A stretch of 64,000 bases of DNA from JAYRSJ01 sp041920215. GTDB lineage: Bacteria > Pseudomonadota > Gammaproteobacteria > Burkholderiales > Burkholderiaceae_C. Position numbers and translations under genes: made by a program. The stretch spans positions 23,082-87,081 of the forward strand of contig JAYRSJ010000019.1 of assembly GCA_041920215.1 (NCBI GenBank), read 5' to 3'. The notes beneath the pieces were generated by a model. That model worked only from the letters and a program-made list of their open reading frames with translations. It did not search any database and was not told where the DNA came from. Shown here in pieces: positions 8,340 to 17,875 of the stretch (the stretch's first letter is position 1; each line of letters begins with the position of its first letter).

Positions 8340-10760
8340 ATGCTCTTGGCGTTTCAGGAAAGCAAGGATTCTATCATCAAAAATTTTAAGTCTGCAAGCT
8401 CACCCGCCACCGGCGGCGCGCTGTTGAGTGAAGTCGAAGGCCAGGTGCAAGGGCATCGCGATGGTCATGGTTTTCTGATCCCGGACGATGGCCAGTCCGA
8501 TGTCTACCTGAGCTCGCAAGAGATGCATGCGGTGATGCACGGCGATCGTCTGCGGGTGCGCATCACCCGCTATGACAAGCGCGGTCGTCCCGAAGGCAAG
8601 GTGCTCGAGATCCTGGAGCGCAAGAAGCGGCCCATCATAGGGCGCCTCCTGCTGGAGTCGGGCATCTGGCTGGTGGCGCCGGAAGACAAGCGCATGGGGC
8701 AGGACATCCTGATTCCCAAGAACGGCATCGCCAATGCCGCGGCCGGTCAGGTGGTGGCCGTGGAACTGACCGAGCCGCCCTCGCTGTACTCGCAGCCGGT
8801 GGGGCGCGTCGTCGAGGTGTTGGGAGAGATCGACGATCCGGGCATGGAGATCGAGATCGCGGTGCGCAAATACGATGTGCCGCATGCTTTCGGCGCGGAA
8901 ACTCTGGCCCAGGCCGCCAAACTGCCGGACCGCTTGCGCGCGGTTGATCTGAAGCAGCGCATCGATCTGCGCGACGTGCCCCTGGTCACGATCGATGGCG
9001 AGGACGCACGCGACTTTGACGACGCCGTCTATTGCGAGCCGCACAAGCAGGGGCGCGGCAAGAATGCCTTCAGCGGCTGGCGGCTGATCGTTGCGATTGC
9101 CGATGTCAGTCATTATGTGAAGCCGGGCGAGCCCCTGGATAAGGATGCCTACAACCGCGCCACCTCGGTCTACTTCCCGCGCCGCGTGATACCCATGCTG
9201 CCCGAGAAGCTGTCCAACGGGCTTTGCTCCCTGAATCCCTACGAGGACAGGCTGTCCATGGTCTGCGACATGCTGATCAGCGAGAGCGGCGAGACCCAGG
9301 CCTATCAGTTCTACCCGGCAGTGATCTGCTCGCACGCCCGCTTCACCTACAACGAGGTGGCGGCCATTCTGGGCAACACGCACGGACCCGAGGCCGCCAA
9401 GCGGCGCGAGTTGGTGCCGCATCTGCTGCATCTGCACGAGGTCTACCGGGCGCTGCTGGCGCAGCGCCAGCAGCGCGGTGCGGTCGATTTCGATACCACC
9501 GAGACTCAGATCATCTGTGACGACAACGGCCGCATCGAGAAGATCGTGCCGCGCACCCGCAACGAGGCCCACAGGCTGATCGAGGAGGCGATGCTGGCCG
9601 CCAACGTCTGCGCTGCAGATTTCATTGCCGGCGGCAAGCACCACGGACTGTTCCGCGTTCATGAAGGCCCGACACCCGAGAAGCGCACCGCTCTGCAGGC
9701 CTATCTGCGCGCGCTGGGCATAGGGCTGGGTCTCAGCGACGACCCCACGCCGGGTGATTACCAGGCGATTGCTGCCGCCACCAAGGACAGACCGGACGCG
9801 ACCCAGATCCACGCCATGCTGCTGCGCTCGATGCAGCAGGCGATCTACACCTCTGCCAATGCCGGTCATTTCGGCCTGGCCTATCCGGCCTACACCCACT
9901 TCACCAGTCCCATCCGACGCTATCCCGATCTGCTGGTGCACCGGGTTATCAAGTCGATGCTGGGCGGCAAGCGCTATCTGCTGGACGCCGCCAAGATGGA
10001 TGTGCCCACGCCGGCCAAGCGACCCGGCCGCGCCAAGCCCATCAACCCGGCCGACGCGGTCACCGAGCTGGAGCGCTGGGAGGTTGTCGGCGCGCATTGC
10101 AGCGCCAATGAACGCCGTGCCGACGAGGCCTCACGCGATGTCGAGGCCTGGCTCAAATGCCGCTATATGCGTGACCATCTCGGCGAGGAGTTCACGGGAA
10201 CGGTTAGCGCGGTGACCAGCTTCGGTCTCTTCGTGCTGCTTGATGCGCTCTATGTCGAGGGCCTGATCCACATCACCGAGCTGGGTGGCGAATATTTCCG
10301 TTTCGACGAGGTGCGCCAGGAACTGCGCGGCGAGCGTACAGGCATACGCTATGCGACCGGTGCGCGCGTGCAGGTGCAAGTCAGCCGGGTTGATCTGGAC
10401 GGCCGCAAGATCGACTTCCGTCTGGTGCATGACAATGACGAGGCCCGCCTGCTGGCCCGTGCGCAGCGAGACAAGCATGCTGACGCTGGCGCTGAGCGCA
10501 AGGCCGGGCGCTCAGTGCCGGCAACGGCGGTGGCCGAACTCGAGCAGGTGCGCCGCCAGGATCGCGAGGGCAAGGCCAGCATGCGCGGCGCTGCCAAGCC
10601 GGCGAAGGCGGCAAAGGGTGGGCGGGCAGCAAGAACCTCCGCGCCGACCACCGCATCCGGTGCCGCTGCACCGCATCCGGTCAAGGCGGCACGCCAGGCC
10701 GCCCGTGCGACGCAGTCGGAGTCGCCGGCACGCGGCGGTGGCGCGCGCAAGCGCCGCTGA
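8340..10760 (+). CDS. rnr: ribonuclease R
   Basis: RNase R is a processive 3'-5' exoribonuclease that degrades structured RNA. The order is N-terminal cold-shock domains (GHGFLIPDDGQSDVYLS), the RNB catalytic domain with the metal-binding acidic cluster TIDGEDARDFDDAVY, HFTSPIRRYPDLLVHR, an S1 domain (GTVSAVTSFGLFVLL), and a long basic Ala/Lys/Arg tail. The start is uncertain: ATG 8340 is given, but no good Shine-Dalgarno precedes it and the first 30 codons overlap the tRNA-Leu promoter. TTG 8424 is an alternative, just before the conserved EVEGQVQGHRDGHGF segment. Confidence 0.93.
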   Translation: MLLAFQESKDSIIKNFKSASSPATGGALLSEVEGQVQGHRDGHGFLIPDDGQSDVYLSSQEMHAVMHGDRLRVRITRYDKRGRPEGKVLEILERKKRPIIGRLLLESGIWLVAPEDKRMGQDILIPKNGIANAAAGQVVAVELTEPPSLYSQPVGRVVEVLGEIDDPGMEIEIAVRKYDVPHAFGAETLAQAAKLPDRLRAVDLKQRIDLRDVPLVTIDGEDARDFDDAVYCEPHKQGRGKNAFSGWRLIVAIADVSHYVKPGEPLDKDAYNRATSVYFPRRVIPMLPEKLSNGLCSLNPYEDRLSMVCDMLISESGETQAYQFYPAVICSHARFTYNEVAAILGNTHGPEAAKRRELVPHLLHLHEVYRALLAQRQQRGAVDFDTTETQIICDDNGRIEKIVPRTRNEAHRLIEEAMLAANVCAADFIAGGKHHGLFRVHEGPTPEKRTALQAYLRALGIGLGLSDDPTPGDYQAIAAATKDRPDATQIHAMLLRSMQQAIYTSANAGHFGLAYPAYTHFTSPIRRYPDLLVHRVIKSMLGGKRYLLDAAKMDVPTPAKRPGRAKPINPADAVTELERWEVVGAHCSANERRADEASRDVEAWLKCRYMRDHLGEEFTGTVSAVTSFGLFVLLDALYVEGLIHITELGGEYFRFDEVRQELRGERTGIRYATGARVQVQVSRVDLDGRKIDFRLVHDNDEARLLARAQRDKHADAGAERKAGRSVPATAVAELEQVRRQDREGKASMRGAAKPAKAAKGGRAARTSAPTTASGAAAPHPVKAARQAARATQSESPARGGGARKRR
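8368..8397 (-). promoter_or_regulatory. predicted sigma-70 promoter of tRNA-Leu
   Basis: On the minus strand, TTGCAG (8397-8392) and TAGAAT (8373-8368) are separated by 18 bases in an unusually AT-rich patch. Transcription would begin near 8361, about 40 bases before the mature tRNA end, a normal 5' leader length. The promoter lies inside the 5' end of the rnr reading frame on the other strand. Confidence 0.65.
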
Positions 10761-10782
10761 GTGCGCGCCGCGGCACTTTGGC

Positions 10783-12345
10783 TCAGATCGGATGCAGGCG
10801 ATGCATGGCCTCGACCAGCTCGGCGGCCCGTAGCGGGCCGGCGATTTGCGCCTCGGCGGCACGACCGTGCCAGTACACCACGGTACAGGCCGCACGCCAA
10901 GCTGCTGCCAGGGCCGCCACGTCACGGTCTTGGGCCGGCTGTGGCGGCGCAAGCTGAGTCCATAGGCCGCCCAGCCATCCCGCCAGCACGTCGCCGCTGC
11001 CCGCGGTGGCCAGGGCCGGCCCGCCGCTGCTATTGACCATGGGCGTGTGCCCGGGAGCCGCGACCACGGTGCCCGAGCCTTTCAAGACCACCACGCAATC
11101 GAGGCGTGCACTCAGTGTGGCGGCTGCGGCCAGTCTATCGGCCTGTACCGTGCGGCTGCTGCAGCCCAGCAGCCGTGCTGCTTCCAGCGGATGCGGCGTG
11201 ATCACAGTGAGCAGGCCTTGCGCACGCCGCCGGGCCAGGCCTTGTGCCAGCGCCGGCGAGGCGGCCAGCTGGTTCAAGCCATCGGCATCCAGCACCAGGC
11301 GGCGCGCCTGCGCCAGCAGGCTGGGCAGGCGCTCGGCGATCGCGTGACCACCGCCGCAGCCAGCGACCACGGTCTTGTCGTGCCAGCTGGCACTGTCAGC
11401 GAGTCGGTCCGCTGGCCAGTCCATCAGCTCAGGCCGGGTCGGGTCGGGATTGGCGTCCGCAGCAAGGGCGCACAGGTAGACCCTGCCGGCGCCGGCCGCC
11501 AATGCGGCGCGCGCCGCTAGGCGGTTAGCGCCCGCCATGCCGCTGGCGCCGCCTATCAGCAGCACATCACCACGCAATCCCTTGTGCATGCTGTGGGCGA
11601 TGCGTCCTGCAGCGCCGGCGCTGGTCGAACGCCATTGCGCGAGCAGATGGTCGCTACTGAGCCAGGCATCGGCCTGCCTGCGGACGGCCGTGTCCTGCAC
11701 ATCCAGCGGATCTAGCCAGAGCTCGCCTGCATGGGCGCGGCCCTCACCGGTGACGAGTCCCGTCTTCAGCGTCAGCAGCGCCAGTGTCCGATCGGCGCGC
11801 ACCGCTTCTTCGCCCAGCAGTCGGCCGGTCTCGGCACACAGGCCGCTGGGCAGATCTATGGCCAGCACCGGTGCGAACTGGCGATTGATGGCGGCGATCT
11901 GTGCCGCGATCTCGAGGCTGGGCGCCTGTTCGGCACCCAGGCCCAGCAGGCCGTCAATGACCAGATCAACCGCCTCGGCGGGGCCGGTGTCGTGGATCGT
12001 CAGGCCGCTGGATCTTGCTTGGGTCAGCGCCCAGGCTGTATCGGCGGAGGCGGGTGATCGGCCCGCCAGCCGGCTGACCCAGACCTGCTTGCCCTGCGCC
12101 TGCAGCCAGCGAGCCGCAACCAGTCCGTCGCCGCCGTTATTGCCGGGTCCGCAGGCAACCCAGATGCGGCGCGCATGCGGCTGGCAGGCCAGCGCCAGGC
12201 GGGCGACCGCTGTGCCGGCCTTCGCCATCAGGGATTGCGGCGGCGCGTCGGCCAGTGCCGCGGCTTCGATGGCACGGCTGCTGGCGCGGCCGTAAAGGGC
12301 CAGCGGCCAGCGGCTGGGCAGGATGCGGCGCGGTGGGGAAGGCAT
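10783..12345 (-). CDS. nnrD: bifunctional NAD(P)H-hydrate epimerase / ADP-dependent dehydratase
   Basis: This enzyme repairs hydrated NAD(P)H. The N-terminal YjeF-type epimerase domain (about residues 1-225) shows VACGPGNNGGDGLVAARWL and AIDLPSGL. The C-terminal ADP-dependent dehydratase domain of ribokinase fold shows LDADGLNQLA, VLKGSGTVVA and GPALATAGSGDVLAG, the last with the catalytic Asp. At 520 residues it is the full-length fused form. It is the last gene of a minus-strand trio and converges on rnr. Confidence 0.93.
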   Translation of the reverse strand: MPSPPRRILPSRWPLALYGRASSRAIEAAALADAPPQSLMAKAGTAVARLALACQPHARRIWVACGPGNNGGDGLVAARWLQAQGKQVWVSRLAGRSPASADTAWALTQARSSGLTIHDTGPAEAVDLVIDGLLGLGAEQAPSLEIAAQIAAINRQFAPVLAIDLPSGLCAETGRLLGEEAVRADRTLALLTLKTGLVTGEGRAHAGELWLDPLDVQDTAVRRQADAWLSSDHLLAQWRSTSAGAAGRIAHSMHKGLRGDVLLIGGASGMAGANRLAARAALAAGAGRVYLCALAADANPDPTRPELMDWPADRLADSASWHDKTVVAGCGGGHAIAERLPSLLAQARRLVLDADGLNQLAASPALAQGLARRRAQGLLTVITPHPLEAARLLGCSSRTVQADRLAAAATLSARLDCVVVLKGSGTVVAAPGHTPMVNSSGGPALATAGSGDVLAGWLGGLWTQLAPPQPAQDRDVAALAAAWRAACTVVYWHGRAAEAQIAGPLRAAELVEAMHRLHPI

Positions 12346-12354
12346 GGTGCGAGA

Positions 12355-13662
12355 TTAGCGCAAGCGCGCTGGCGACAGCGCATCCGCGACCAGCGCGCCG
12401 CTGCGGCCGGCCAGGCCATCGGCCAGGATCTGGGCGGCGGCGCAGGCCAGCGTCCAGCCTTCCAGGCCATGAGCGACGTTGATCCAAAGCCCCGCTGGCC
12501 CGGCCGGACCCAGCAGGGGAAGGCCGTCCGGCAGGCTTGCGGCACGGGCGCTCCAGCGCTGGGCCTGGGCCAGATGGGCGGCGCCGGGAAAACAATCGTG
12601 CAGCACCTTGTGCAGCAGGACGAAGTGCTGCGCCTCGTCGGCTGCGCTCGCCGCTGCCAGTCTGGCCGGCCCGCTCACCCGCAGGCGCTGGCCCAGGCGG
12701 GTGATCAGCACCTGCTGCTGCAGATCCAGCAAGGCCGAGCGCGGCCCCAGATCCGGGTGGGCCTCCAGCTGCCGCAGGGGTGCGGTCAGCGAGCATGCGC
12801 TCACCTCGGCCAGCGGCAGTGCGGGGCCACCGGCCGCCTCCAACAGGGAGGCAGCACTCAGGGCGCAGCACAGCAGGATGGCGTCGAACTGCTGCTCCTC
12901 GGGCGTATGCGCCTGTGGTCGGGTGTCCTGGCCCTCGCTGTCAGGCGCTTCGGCAGCAGGCTTCTGTGCCAGGCCATGTTCTGGTGGCGTGTAGGCATGA
13001 ACCAGGCTGGCCGGTGCGCCGGCCCGGATGGACCGCACCGTCGTGTGGAAACGGAAGCGGGCCCCCAGGCGCTGGGCCTGCAGGCGCAGCGCCTGGGCGA
13101 ACTGGCGTGCGTTGCCGGCCTCATCCTGCAGCAGGTGCATGGCGCCATGCAGGCGCAACTCGGGGTTCAGTCCGGGCTCCGGCAGGCGGGCCTGGCTGGC
13201 GCTGAGGCTGCGCAGCGCCAGGCCCGTGGCTTGCGGTTGGGTCAGTCCGGCCTGCAGCGCTGCCTCGTCTCTGGCGCTGCGCAGCAGGATCAGCAGACCC
13301 TCGCTGCGCTCATAGTCCAGCTTCAGCTGCTGTCGCCAGTCCTGCAGCAGTGTCTGGCTATGGCGCGCCAGCGCGGCGAGTTGGGCGCGTGCTTGCTGCG
13401 TCGACTGCGCCTGGGCCAGGCGACGCTGGTTCCAGAGCCAGCGCAGGTGGCGGGGGGACAGGGCCTGCATCGTGCGGGCGGCCACCGGCAGTGGTCCCAG
13501 GGTGGCCAGCAGCGCCGGTGCCACCAGGCCCGCGTTGGCAAAGCTGCCTTGCGCGGCCACGGCGCCGCCGCGCTCGAACACGGTCACCTCGTGCCCCTCA
13601 GCGGCCAGTGCGTACGCAGTGCTAACGCCGGCGATGCCGGCTCCGATCACAGCCACACGCAT
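12355..13662 (-). CDS. FAD-dependent D-amino-acid dehydrogenase-like oxidoreductase
   Basis: The 435-residue protein begins with an FAD Rossmann motif, VIGAGIAGVSTAYALAAEGHE, and the following acidic residue (FERG). It ends with the DAO-type GLWINVAHGLEGWTLACAAA segment, so it belongs to the DadA/DAO superfamily. An unusual low-complexity acidic stretch (residues about 228-250) interrupts the middle. DadA would deaminate D-amino acids to keto acids, but the true substrate is not evident. Its ATG directly abuts the amidase stop codon, so the two are probably co-translated. Confidence 0.8.
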   Translation of the reverse strand: MRVAVIGAGIAGVSTAYALAAEGHEVTVFERGGAVAAQGSFANAGLVAPALLATLGPLPVAARTMQALSPRHLRWLWNQRRLAQAQSTQQARAQLAALARHSQTLLQDWRQQLKLDYERSEGLLILLRSARDEAALQAGLTQPQATGLALRSLSASQARLPEPGLNPELRLHGAMHLLQDEAGNARQFAQALRLQAQRLGARFRFHTTVRSIRAGAPASLVHAYTPPEHGLAQKPAAEAPDSEGQDTRPQAHTPEEQQFDAILLCCALSAASLLEAAGGPALPLAEVSACSLTAPLRQLEAHPDLGPRSALLDLQQQVLITRLGQRLRVSGPARLAAASAADEAQHFVLLHKVLHDCFPGAAHLAQAQRWSARAASLPDGLPLLGPAGPAGLWINVAHGLEGWTLACAAAQILADGLAGRSGALVADALSPARLR

Positions 13663-15018
13663 TCAGGCCTCCAGAGGGGCTTGCAGGGCCGCTTCAATCG
13701 ACAGTGACAGATCCAGCAGGTGGTCGTCATGCAGCGCGGGCGCCCATGCCATCAAGCCGACGGGAAGTTCGTCCGCCTGTTGGCAGGGTAGGGAGAGGGC
13801 GCAGCCATCCAGCAGGTTGACCACCGAGGTGTTGCGCAGCAGCAGGGTGTTGCAGGCGAAGAAGGTCTCGTCACTGTCCAGCAGCGGCTGCAGCAATGGG
13901 GCCACGACCGGTACCGTGGGGCTTAGCATGGCATCGAAACCCTGCAGAGCCGTCTCCATGCGGCTTATCCAGGCGCGCCGGACACTGAGCAGCTGCAGAT
14001 AGTCGGCGGCGCTGATGGCCGCGCCGCGTCGTATGCGCAGCGCCACGCGCGGGTCGTAGTGCGGGCCATGGCTGGCGATGCGCTCGCGATGCCATGCCCA
14101 GCTCTCGGCGGCCGGCAGGCCGCCGCCGGCTTGCAGCGGCGCCAGATCGTCCAGCTCAGGCAGGCACAGCGACTCGACGCGCGCGCCGGCCCGACTCAGC
14201 GCGGCAAGGCAGCGCTCGAAAGCGCGGCTCACGGTCGCGTCCATGCCTTCCAGCAACTGGTTCGGCACGCCGAAGCGGCAGGCGTTCAGCGGGCGCCGCG
14301 CGAGGCGCACCGTGCGCTGTGCCAGCACCTCGTGCATCAGCACCGCGTCGCGCACGGAACGGGTGAGGGCGCAGACCGTGTCCAGGCTGGTGGACAAGGG
14401 AATGCAGCCCTCGGCGGGCGTCAGGCGGGCGGTGTTCTTGAAGCCCACTAGGCCCTGCAGCGCGGCCGGGATGCGGATCGAGCCTCCGGTGTCCGAGCCC
14501 AGGGCGGCCCAGGCGGCACCACTGGCCACGCTGACGGCGCCACCCGATGTGGAGCCGCCGGGTATGCGCTGCAGGCCGTCGAGCGCCAGCGTCACCGGGT
14601 TCGGCGGTGTGCCGTGATGCGGGTTGATGCCCACGCCCGAGAAGGCGAACTCGCTCAGGTTAGTGTGTCCTATCGGTGCCGCACCAGCGGCGCGCAGGCG
14701 GGCGACGGCCGCGCTGTCGCTGCGGGCCGGCTGCGCATCGTCCATGGCTCGGGAACCGCCGGTGCTGGGCCAGCCGGCTACATCGAACAAGTCCTTGATG
14801 CTGATGGCGATGCCGCCCAGGCGGGCGCGGGGCAGGCCCGCTTGGGCCTGTAGATCGGTGGCGCGAGCGGCGGCCAGGGCGCCCGCCTCAAACAGGCGCA
14901 CGAAGGCATGGCGGCACGCCGGCGCCTGGGCCAGGCTCAGGTTTTGCTGCATCAGATCCAGGGCCTGGAGACGGCCCTGCTGCAGGCCCTGCAGGGTGCT
15001 GCTGAGGTCGGGGTGCAT
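13663..15018 (-). CDS. amidase (amidase-signature family)
   Basis: The protein has the Ser-cisSer-Lys amidase signature: catalytic Lys in ISIKDLFD, then GGSTSGGAVSVASGAAWAAL and GSDTGGSIRIPAAL with the two serines. Its length, 451 residues from ATG 15018, fits GatA/AtzF-type amidases. No gatB or gatC is nearby, so a role in small-molecule amide hydrolysis is more likely than tRNA amidation. A longer upstream extension of the frame into the rpsB promoter region has no family support. A TATACA element just upstream of the ATG may be its -10. Confidence 0.85.
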   Translation of the reverse strand: MHPDLSSTLQGLQQGRLQALDLMQQNLSLAQAPACRHAFVRLFEAGALAAARATDLQAQAGLPRARLGGIAISIKDLFDVAGWPSTGGSRAMDDAQPARSDSAAVARLRAAGAAPIGHTNLSEFAFSGVGINPHHGTPPNPVTLALDGLQRIPGGSTSGGAVSVASGAAWAALGSDTGGSIRIPAALQGLVGFKNTARLTPAEGCIPLSTSLDTVCALTRSVRDAVLMHEVLAQRTVRLARRPLNACRFGVPNQLLEGMDATVSRAFERCLAALSRAGARVESLCLPELDDLAPLQAGGGLPAAESWAWHRERIASHGPHYDPRVALRIRRGAAISAADYLQLLSVRRAWISRMETALQGFDAMLSPTVPVVAPLLQPLLDSDETFFACNTLLLRNTSVVNLLDGCALSLPCQQADELPVGLMAWAPALHDDHLLDLSLSIEAALQAPLEA

Positions 15019-15236
15019 CGCTGGTGTATACTCTTTGGGTTTTGCTGACTGTGGCGGCGTTCTTGCCGTCAGCCAGTGACCGGAATCGGCTCGTTCGGGT
15101 GCGATTGTCGGTGCTGAATGCAGGGCAAAACAAATCGCAAACCGGCCACTCAAAGGTGTTGCTTGCTCGACTGTCCCGCGCTGGGGCATAGGCAGCGATT
15201 CTGGCCGGATTTAAGACCCAACCTTCGGAGTTATCC

Positions 15237-15983
15237 ATGTCCGTGACGATGCGTGAAATGCTGGAAGCCGGTGTCCATTTTGGTCACCAGACCCGCTTCT
15301 GGAACCCCAAGATGGCCCCCTATATCTACGGCCATCGCAACAAGATCCACATCATCAACCTCGAAAAGACCTTGCCCAAGTTCGAGGAGGCGATGAAGTT
15401 TGTGCGTCAGCTGGCAGCCAAGCGCGGCTCCATCCTGATGATCGGTACCAAGCGCCAGGCCCGCGACGTGGTCGCGATGGAAGCCCAGCGCGCCGGCATG
15501 CCCTATGTCGACCAGCGTTGGCTCGGCGGCATGATGACCAACTTCAAGACGGTCAAGGGTTCGCTGAAGAATCTGAAGGACATGCAGGCCCAGATCGAAG
15601 CCGGCACCCAGCCCGCGATCAAGAAGGAAGCCCTGCTGTTCCAGCGCGATCTGGCCAAGCTGGAGAAGAACATCGGCGGCATCCAGGACATGGCCGCTCT
15701 GCCGGACGCCATTTTCGTGATCGACGTCGGCTACCACAAGATCGCCGTGGCTGAGGCCAAGAAGCTGGGCATTCCGGTGATCGGCGTGGTTGACACCAAC
15801 CACTCGCCCGAAGGCATTGACTACATCATCCCGGGCAACGATGACTCCGCCAAGGCCGTGGCCCTGTACGCCAAGGCTGTGGCCGATGCCGTGCTGGAAG
15901 GCCGTGCCAACGCTGGCAACGAGCTGGTGCAGGCGGTGGCGGCTGACGGCGACGAGTTCGTGGAAGTCAACGAAGGCGCCTGA
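15237..15983 (+). CDS. rpsB: 30S ribosomal protein S2
   Basis: S2 is a late-binding small-subunit protein. The 248-residue product shows the S2 signatures VTMREMLEAGVHFGHQTRFW and GIPVIGVVDTNHSPEGIDYI. It starts at ATG 15237 after GGAGTTATCC. The 218 bases separating it from the divergent amidase gene must contain the rpsB promoter. It heads the rpsB-tsf-pyrH-frr cluster. Confidence 0.98.
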   Translation: MSVTMREMLEAGVHFGHQTRFWNPKMAPYIYGHRNKIHIINLEKTLPKFEEAMKFVRQLAAKRGSILMIGTKRQARDVVAMEAQRAGMPYVDQRWLGGMMTNFKTVKGSLKNLKDMQAQIEAGTQPAIKKEALLFQRDLAKLEKNIGGIQDMAALPDAIFVIDVGYHKIAVAEAKKLGIPVIGVVDTNHSPEGIDYIIPGNDDSAKAVALYAKAVADAVLEGRANAGNELVQAVAADGDEFVEVNEGA

Positions 15984-16003
15984 TCCGGCTCCTCGCCAGG
16001 TCA

Positions 16004-16028
16004 AAGGGGCTGATTCAGCCCCTTTTTT
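16004..16028 (+). terminator. terminator/attenuator between rpsB and tsf
   Basis: An AAGGGGCTGA (16004-16013) and TCAGCCCCTT (16015-16024) inverted repeat runs into six T residues. It lies 20 bases after rpsB. The tsf gene is usually partly cotranscribed with rpsB, so this may act as an attenuator. Confidence 0.75.
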
Positions 16029-16095
16029 CAAAGCTGAACAAGTTTCACTGGGGTCAGGTCTTGCTGATCGGCCCCTTTGCACAACGGAGATTGAT

Positions 16096-16992
16096 ATGGC
16101 TGCAATTACCGCAAGCATGGTCGCTGAGCTGCGCGCCCGCACCGATGCCCCGATGATGGAATGCAAGAAGGCGCTGACCGAGGCGGACGGCGACCTGTCG
16201 CGCGCCGAGGAAATCCTGCGCGTCAAGCTGGGCAACAAGGCTGGCAAGGCGGCCTCGCGCATCACCGCTGAAGGTGTGGTCGCCTCGGCCGTGGTCGGCA
16301 GCGTCGGCGCGCTGATCGAAGTCAACTGCGAAACCGACTTCGTGTCCAAGAACGACGCCTTCCTGGCCTTCGTCAACGCGCTGGCCGGTCTGGTGGCCGA
16401 GCACAACCCGGCCGATATCGCGGCGCTGTCGGCGCTGTCGCTGTCGCAGGAAGGTTTCGGCCCGACGGTGGAAGACGTGCGCAAGGGCCTGATCGGCAAG
16501 ATCGGTGAGAACATGACGATCCGCCGCTTCCAGCGCTACGCCTCGGGCGCCAAGCTGGCCTCCTATCTGCACGGTACCCGCATCGGCGTGATGGTCGAGT
16601 TCGAGGGGGACGATGTGTCCGCCAAGGACGTCGCGATGCATGTCGCCGCGATGAAACCGGCCGCCCTGTCCTCGGCCGAAGTGCCGGCCGAACTGGTCGA
16701 GAAGGAGCGCAAGATTGCTGCCGAGAAGGCTGCCGAGTCCGGCAAGCCGGCCGATATCGTCGCCAAGATGGTCGAAGGCTCGGTGCAGAAGTTCCTCAAG
16801 GAGGTCTCGCTGCTGGATCAGGTCTTCGTCAAGGCCGCTGACGGCAAGCAGACCGTCGGCGCGATGCTGAAGGAGAAGGCCACCACGGTGAAGAGCTTCA
16901 CGCTGTACGTGGTGGGTGAGGGCATCGAGAAGAAGGTGGATGATTTTGCCGCCGAGGTGGCCGCCCAGGTGGCCGCCGCAAAAGGGGCCTAA
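16096..16992 (+). CDS. tsf: elongation factor Ts
   Basis: EF-Ts is the nucleotide exchange factor for EF-Tu. From ATG 16096 the 298-residue protein begins MAAITASMVAELRARTDAPM and contains MMECKKALTEADGDL and the core VNCETDFVSKND, both diagnostic. The frame extends upstream through the rpsB terminator but that part is not coding. A strong hairpin follows its stop. Confidence 0.98.
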   Translation: MAAITASMVAELRARTDAPMMECKKALTEADGDLSRAEEILRVKLGNKAGKAASRITAEGVVASAVVGSVGALIEVNCETDFVSKNDAFLAFVNALAGLVAEHNPADIAALSALSLSQEGFGPTVEDVRKGLIGKIGENMTIRRFQRYASGAKLASYLHGTRIGVMVEFEGDDVSAKDVAMHVAAMKPAALSSAEVPAELVEKERKIAAEKAAESGKPADIVAKMVEGSVQKFLKEVSLLDQVFVKAADGKQTVGAMLKEKATTVKSFTLYVVGEGIEKKVDDFAAEVAAQVAAAKGA

Positions 16993-17005
16993 GCCCTGAA
17001 CTGAC

Positions 17006-17027
17006 AAGGGCGCCTCAGGCGCCCTTT
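17006..17027 (+). terminator. rho-independent terminator after tsf
   Basis: A perfect AAGGGCGCC (17006-17014) / GGCGCCCTT (17018-17026) stem with a 3-base loop begins 14 bases after the tsf stop. The U-tract is short (TTT), so termination may be partial. Confidence 0.7.
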
Positions 17028-17108
17028 ACACTTGTGCCCGCAGTCCTGTCATCCCGGGATGGATAGACTGCGGGCCGCCATCCAAGATCCAGCACAGCCG
17101 AGGTATTC

Positions 17109-17819
17109 ATGCCCGCGTACAAACGCATCCTGCTCAAACTCTCCGGCGAGGCCCTGATGGGCGATGACGCCTATGGCATCAATCGCGCCACCATCGTGCG
17201 CATGGTGCGCGAGATCCAGGAGGTCACGCAGCTGGGTGTGGAAGTGGCGGTCGTGATCGGCGGCGGCAATATCTTCCGCGGCGTCGCTGGCGGCTCGGTG
17301 GGCATGGATCGCGCGACGGCCGATTACATGGGCATGCTGGCCACGGTGATGAATTCGCTGGCCCTGGCCGACACCATGCGCCAGGAAGGCATGACGGCCC
17401 GGGTGATGTCGGCCATCAGCATCGAGCAGGTGGTCGAGCCCTATGTGCGGCCCAAGGCTCTGCAGTATCTGGAAGAGGGCAAGGTCGTCGTCTTTGCCGC
17501 CGGCACCGGCAACCCCTTCTTCACGACCGACACCGCGGCCGCCCTGCGCGGTGCCGAGATCGGTGCCGAGATCATGCTCAAGGCCACCAAGGTCGACGGC
17601 GTCTATAGCGCCGATCCCAAGAAGGATCCGCAGGCGACGCGCTATGCGCGCATCACCTTCGACGAGGCCATCAGCAAGAATCTGCAGGTTCTGGACGCCA
17701 CCGCCTTCGCGCTGTGCCGCGATCAGAAGCTGCCGATCAAGGTGTTCTCCATCTTCAAGCCGGGCGCACTCAAGCGTGTCGTCATGGGTGAGGACGAGGG
17801 CACGCTGGTACACGTCTGA
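17109..17819 (+). CDS. pyrH: UMP kinase
   Basis: PyrH phosphorylates UMP to UDP. It belongs to the amino-acid-kinase fold. The 236-residue protein has the N-terminal KRILLKLSGEAL motif, the GGGNIFRG glycine loop and the ATP-binding GTGNPFFTTDTAAALRGAEI region. It lies between tsf and frr, as in most proteobacteria. Confidence 0.98.
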   Translation: MPAYKRILLKLSGEALMGDDAYGINRATIVRMVREIQEVTQLGVEVAVVIGGGNIFRGVAGGSVGMDRATADYMGMLATVMNSLALADTMRQEGMTARVMSAISIEQVVEPYVRPKALQYLEEGKVVVFAAGTGNPFFTTDTAAALRGAEIGAEIMLKATKVDGVYSADPKKDPQATRYARITFDEAISKNLQVLDATAFALCRDQKLPIKVFSIFKPGALKRVVMGEDEGTLVHV

Positions 17820-17875
17820 GCCGGCCGCTGCGTTAGGGCAGGGCCAAGCAGTCTAGTCAGCAAGGTTTGAGAATC

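Noticed and set aside
8400..10097. 565-codon antisense frame over rnr
   Set aside because: It is a shadow of the conserved RNase R gene, with no domain and no ribosome site.
13663..15018. Calling the amidase GatA
   Set aside because: The Ser-Ser-Lys core fits, but no gatB or gatC is adjacent and the operon partner is an oxidoreductase.
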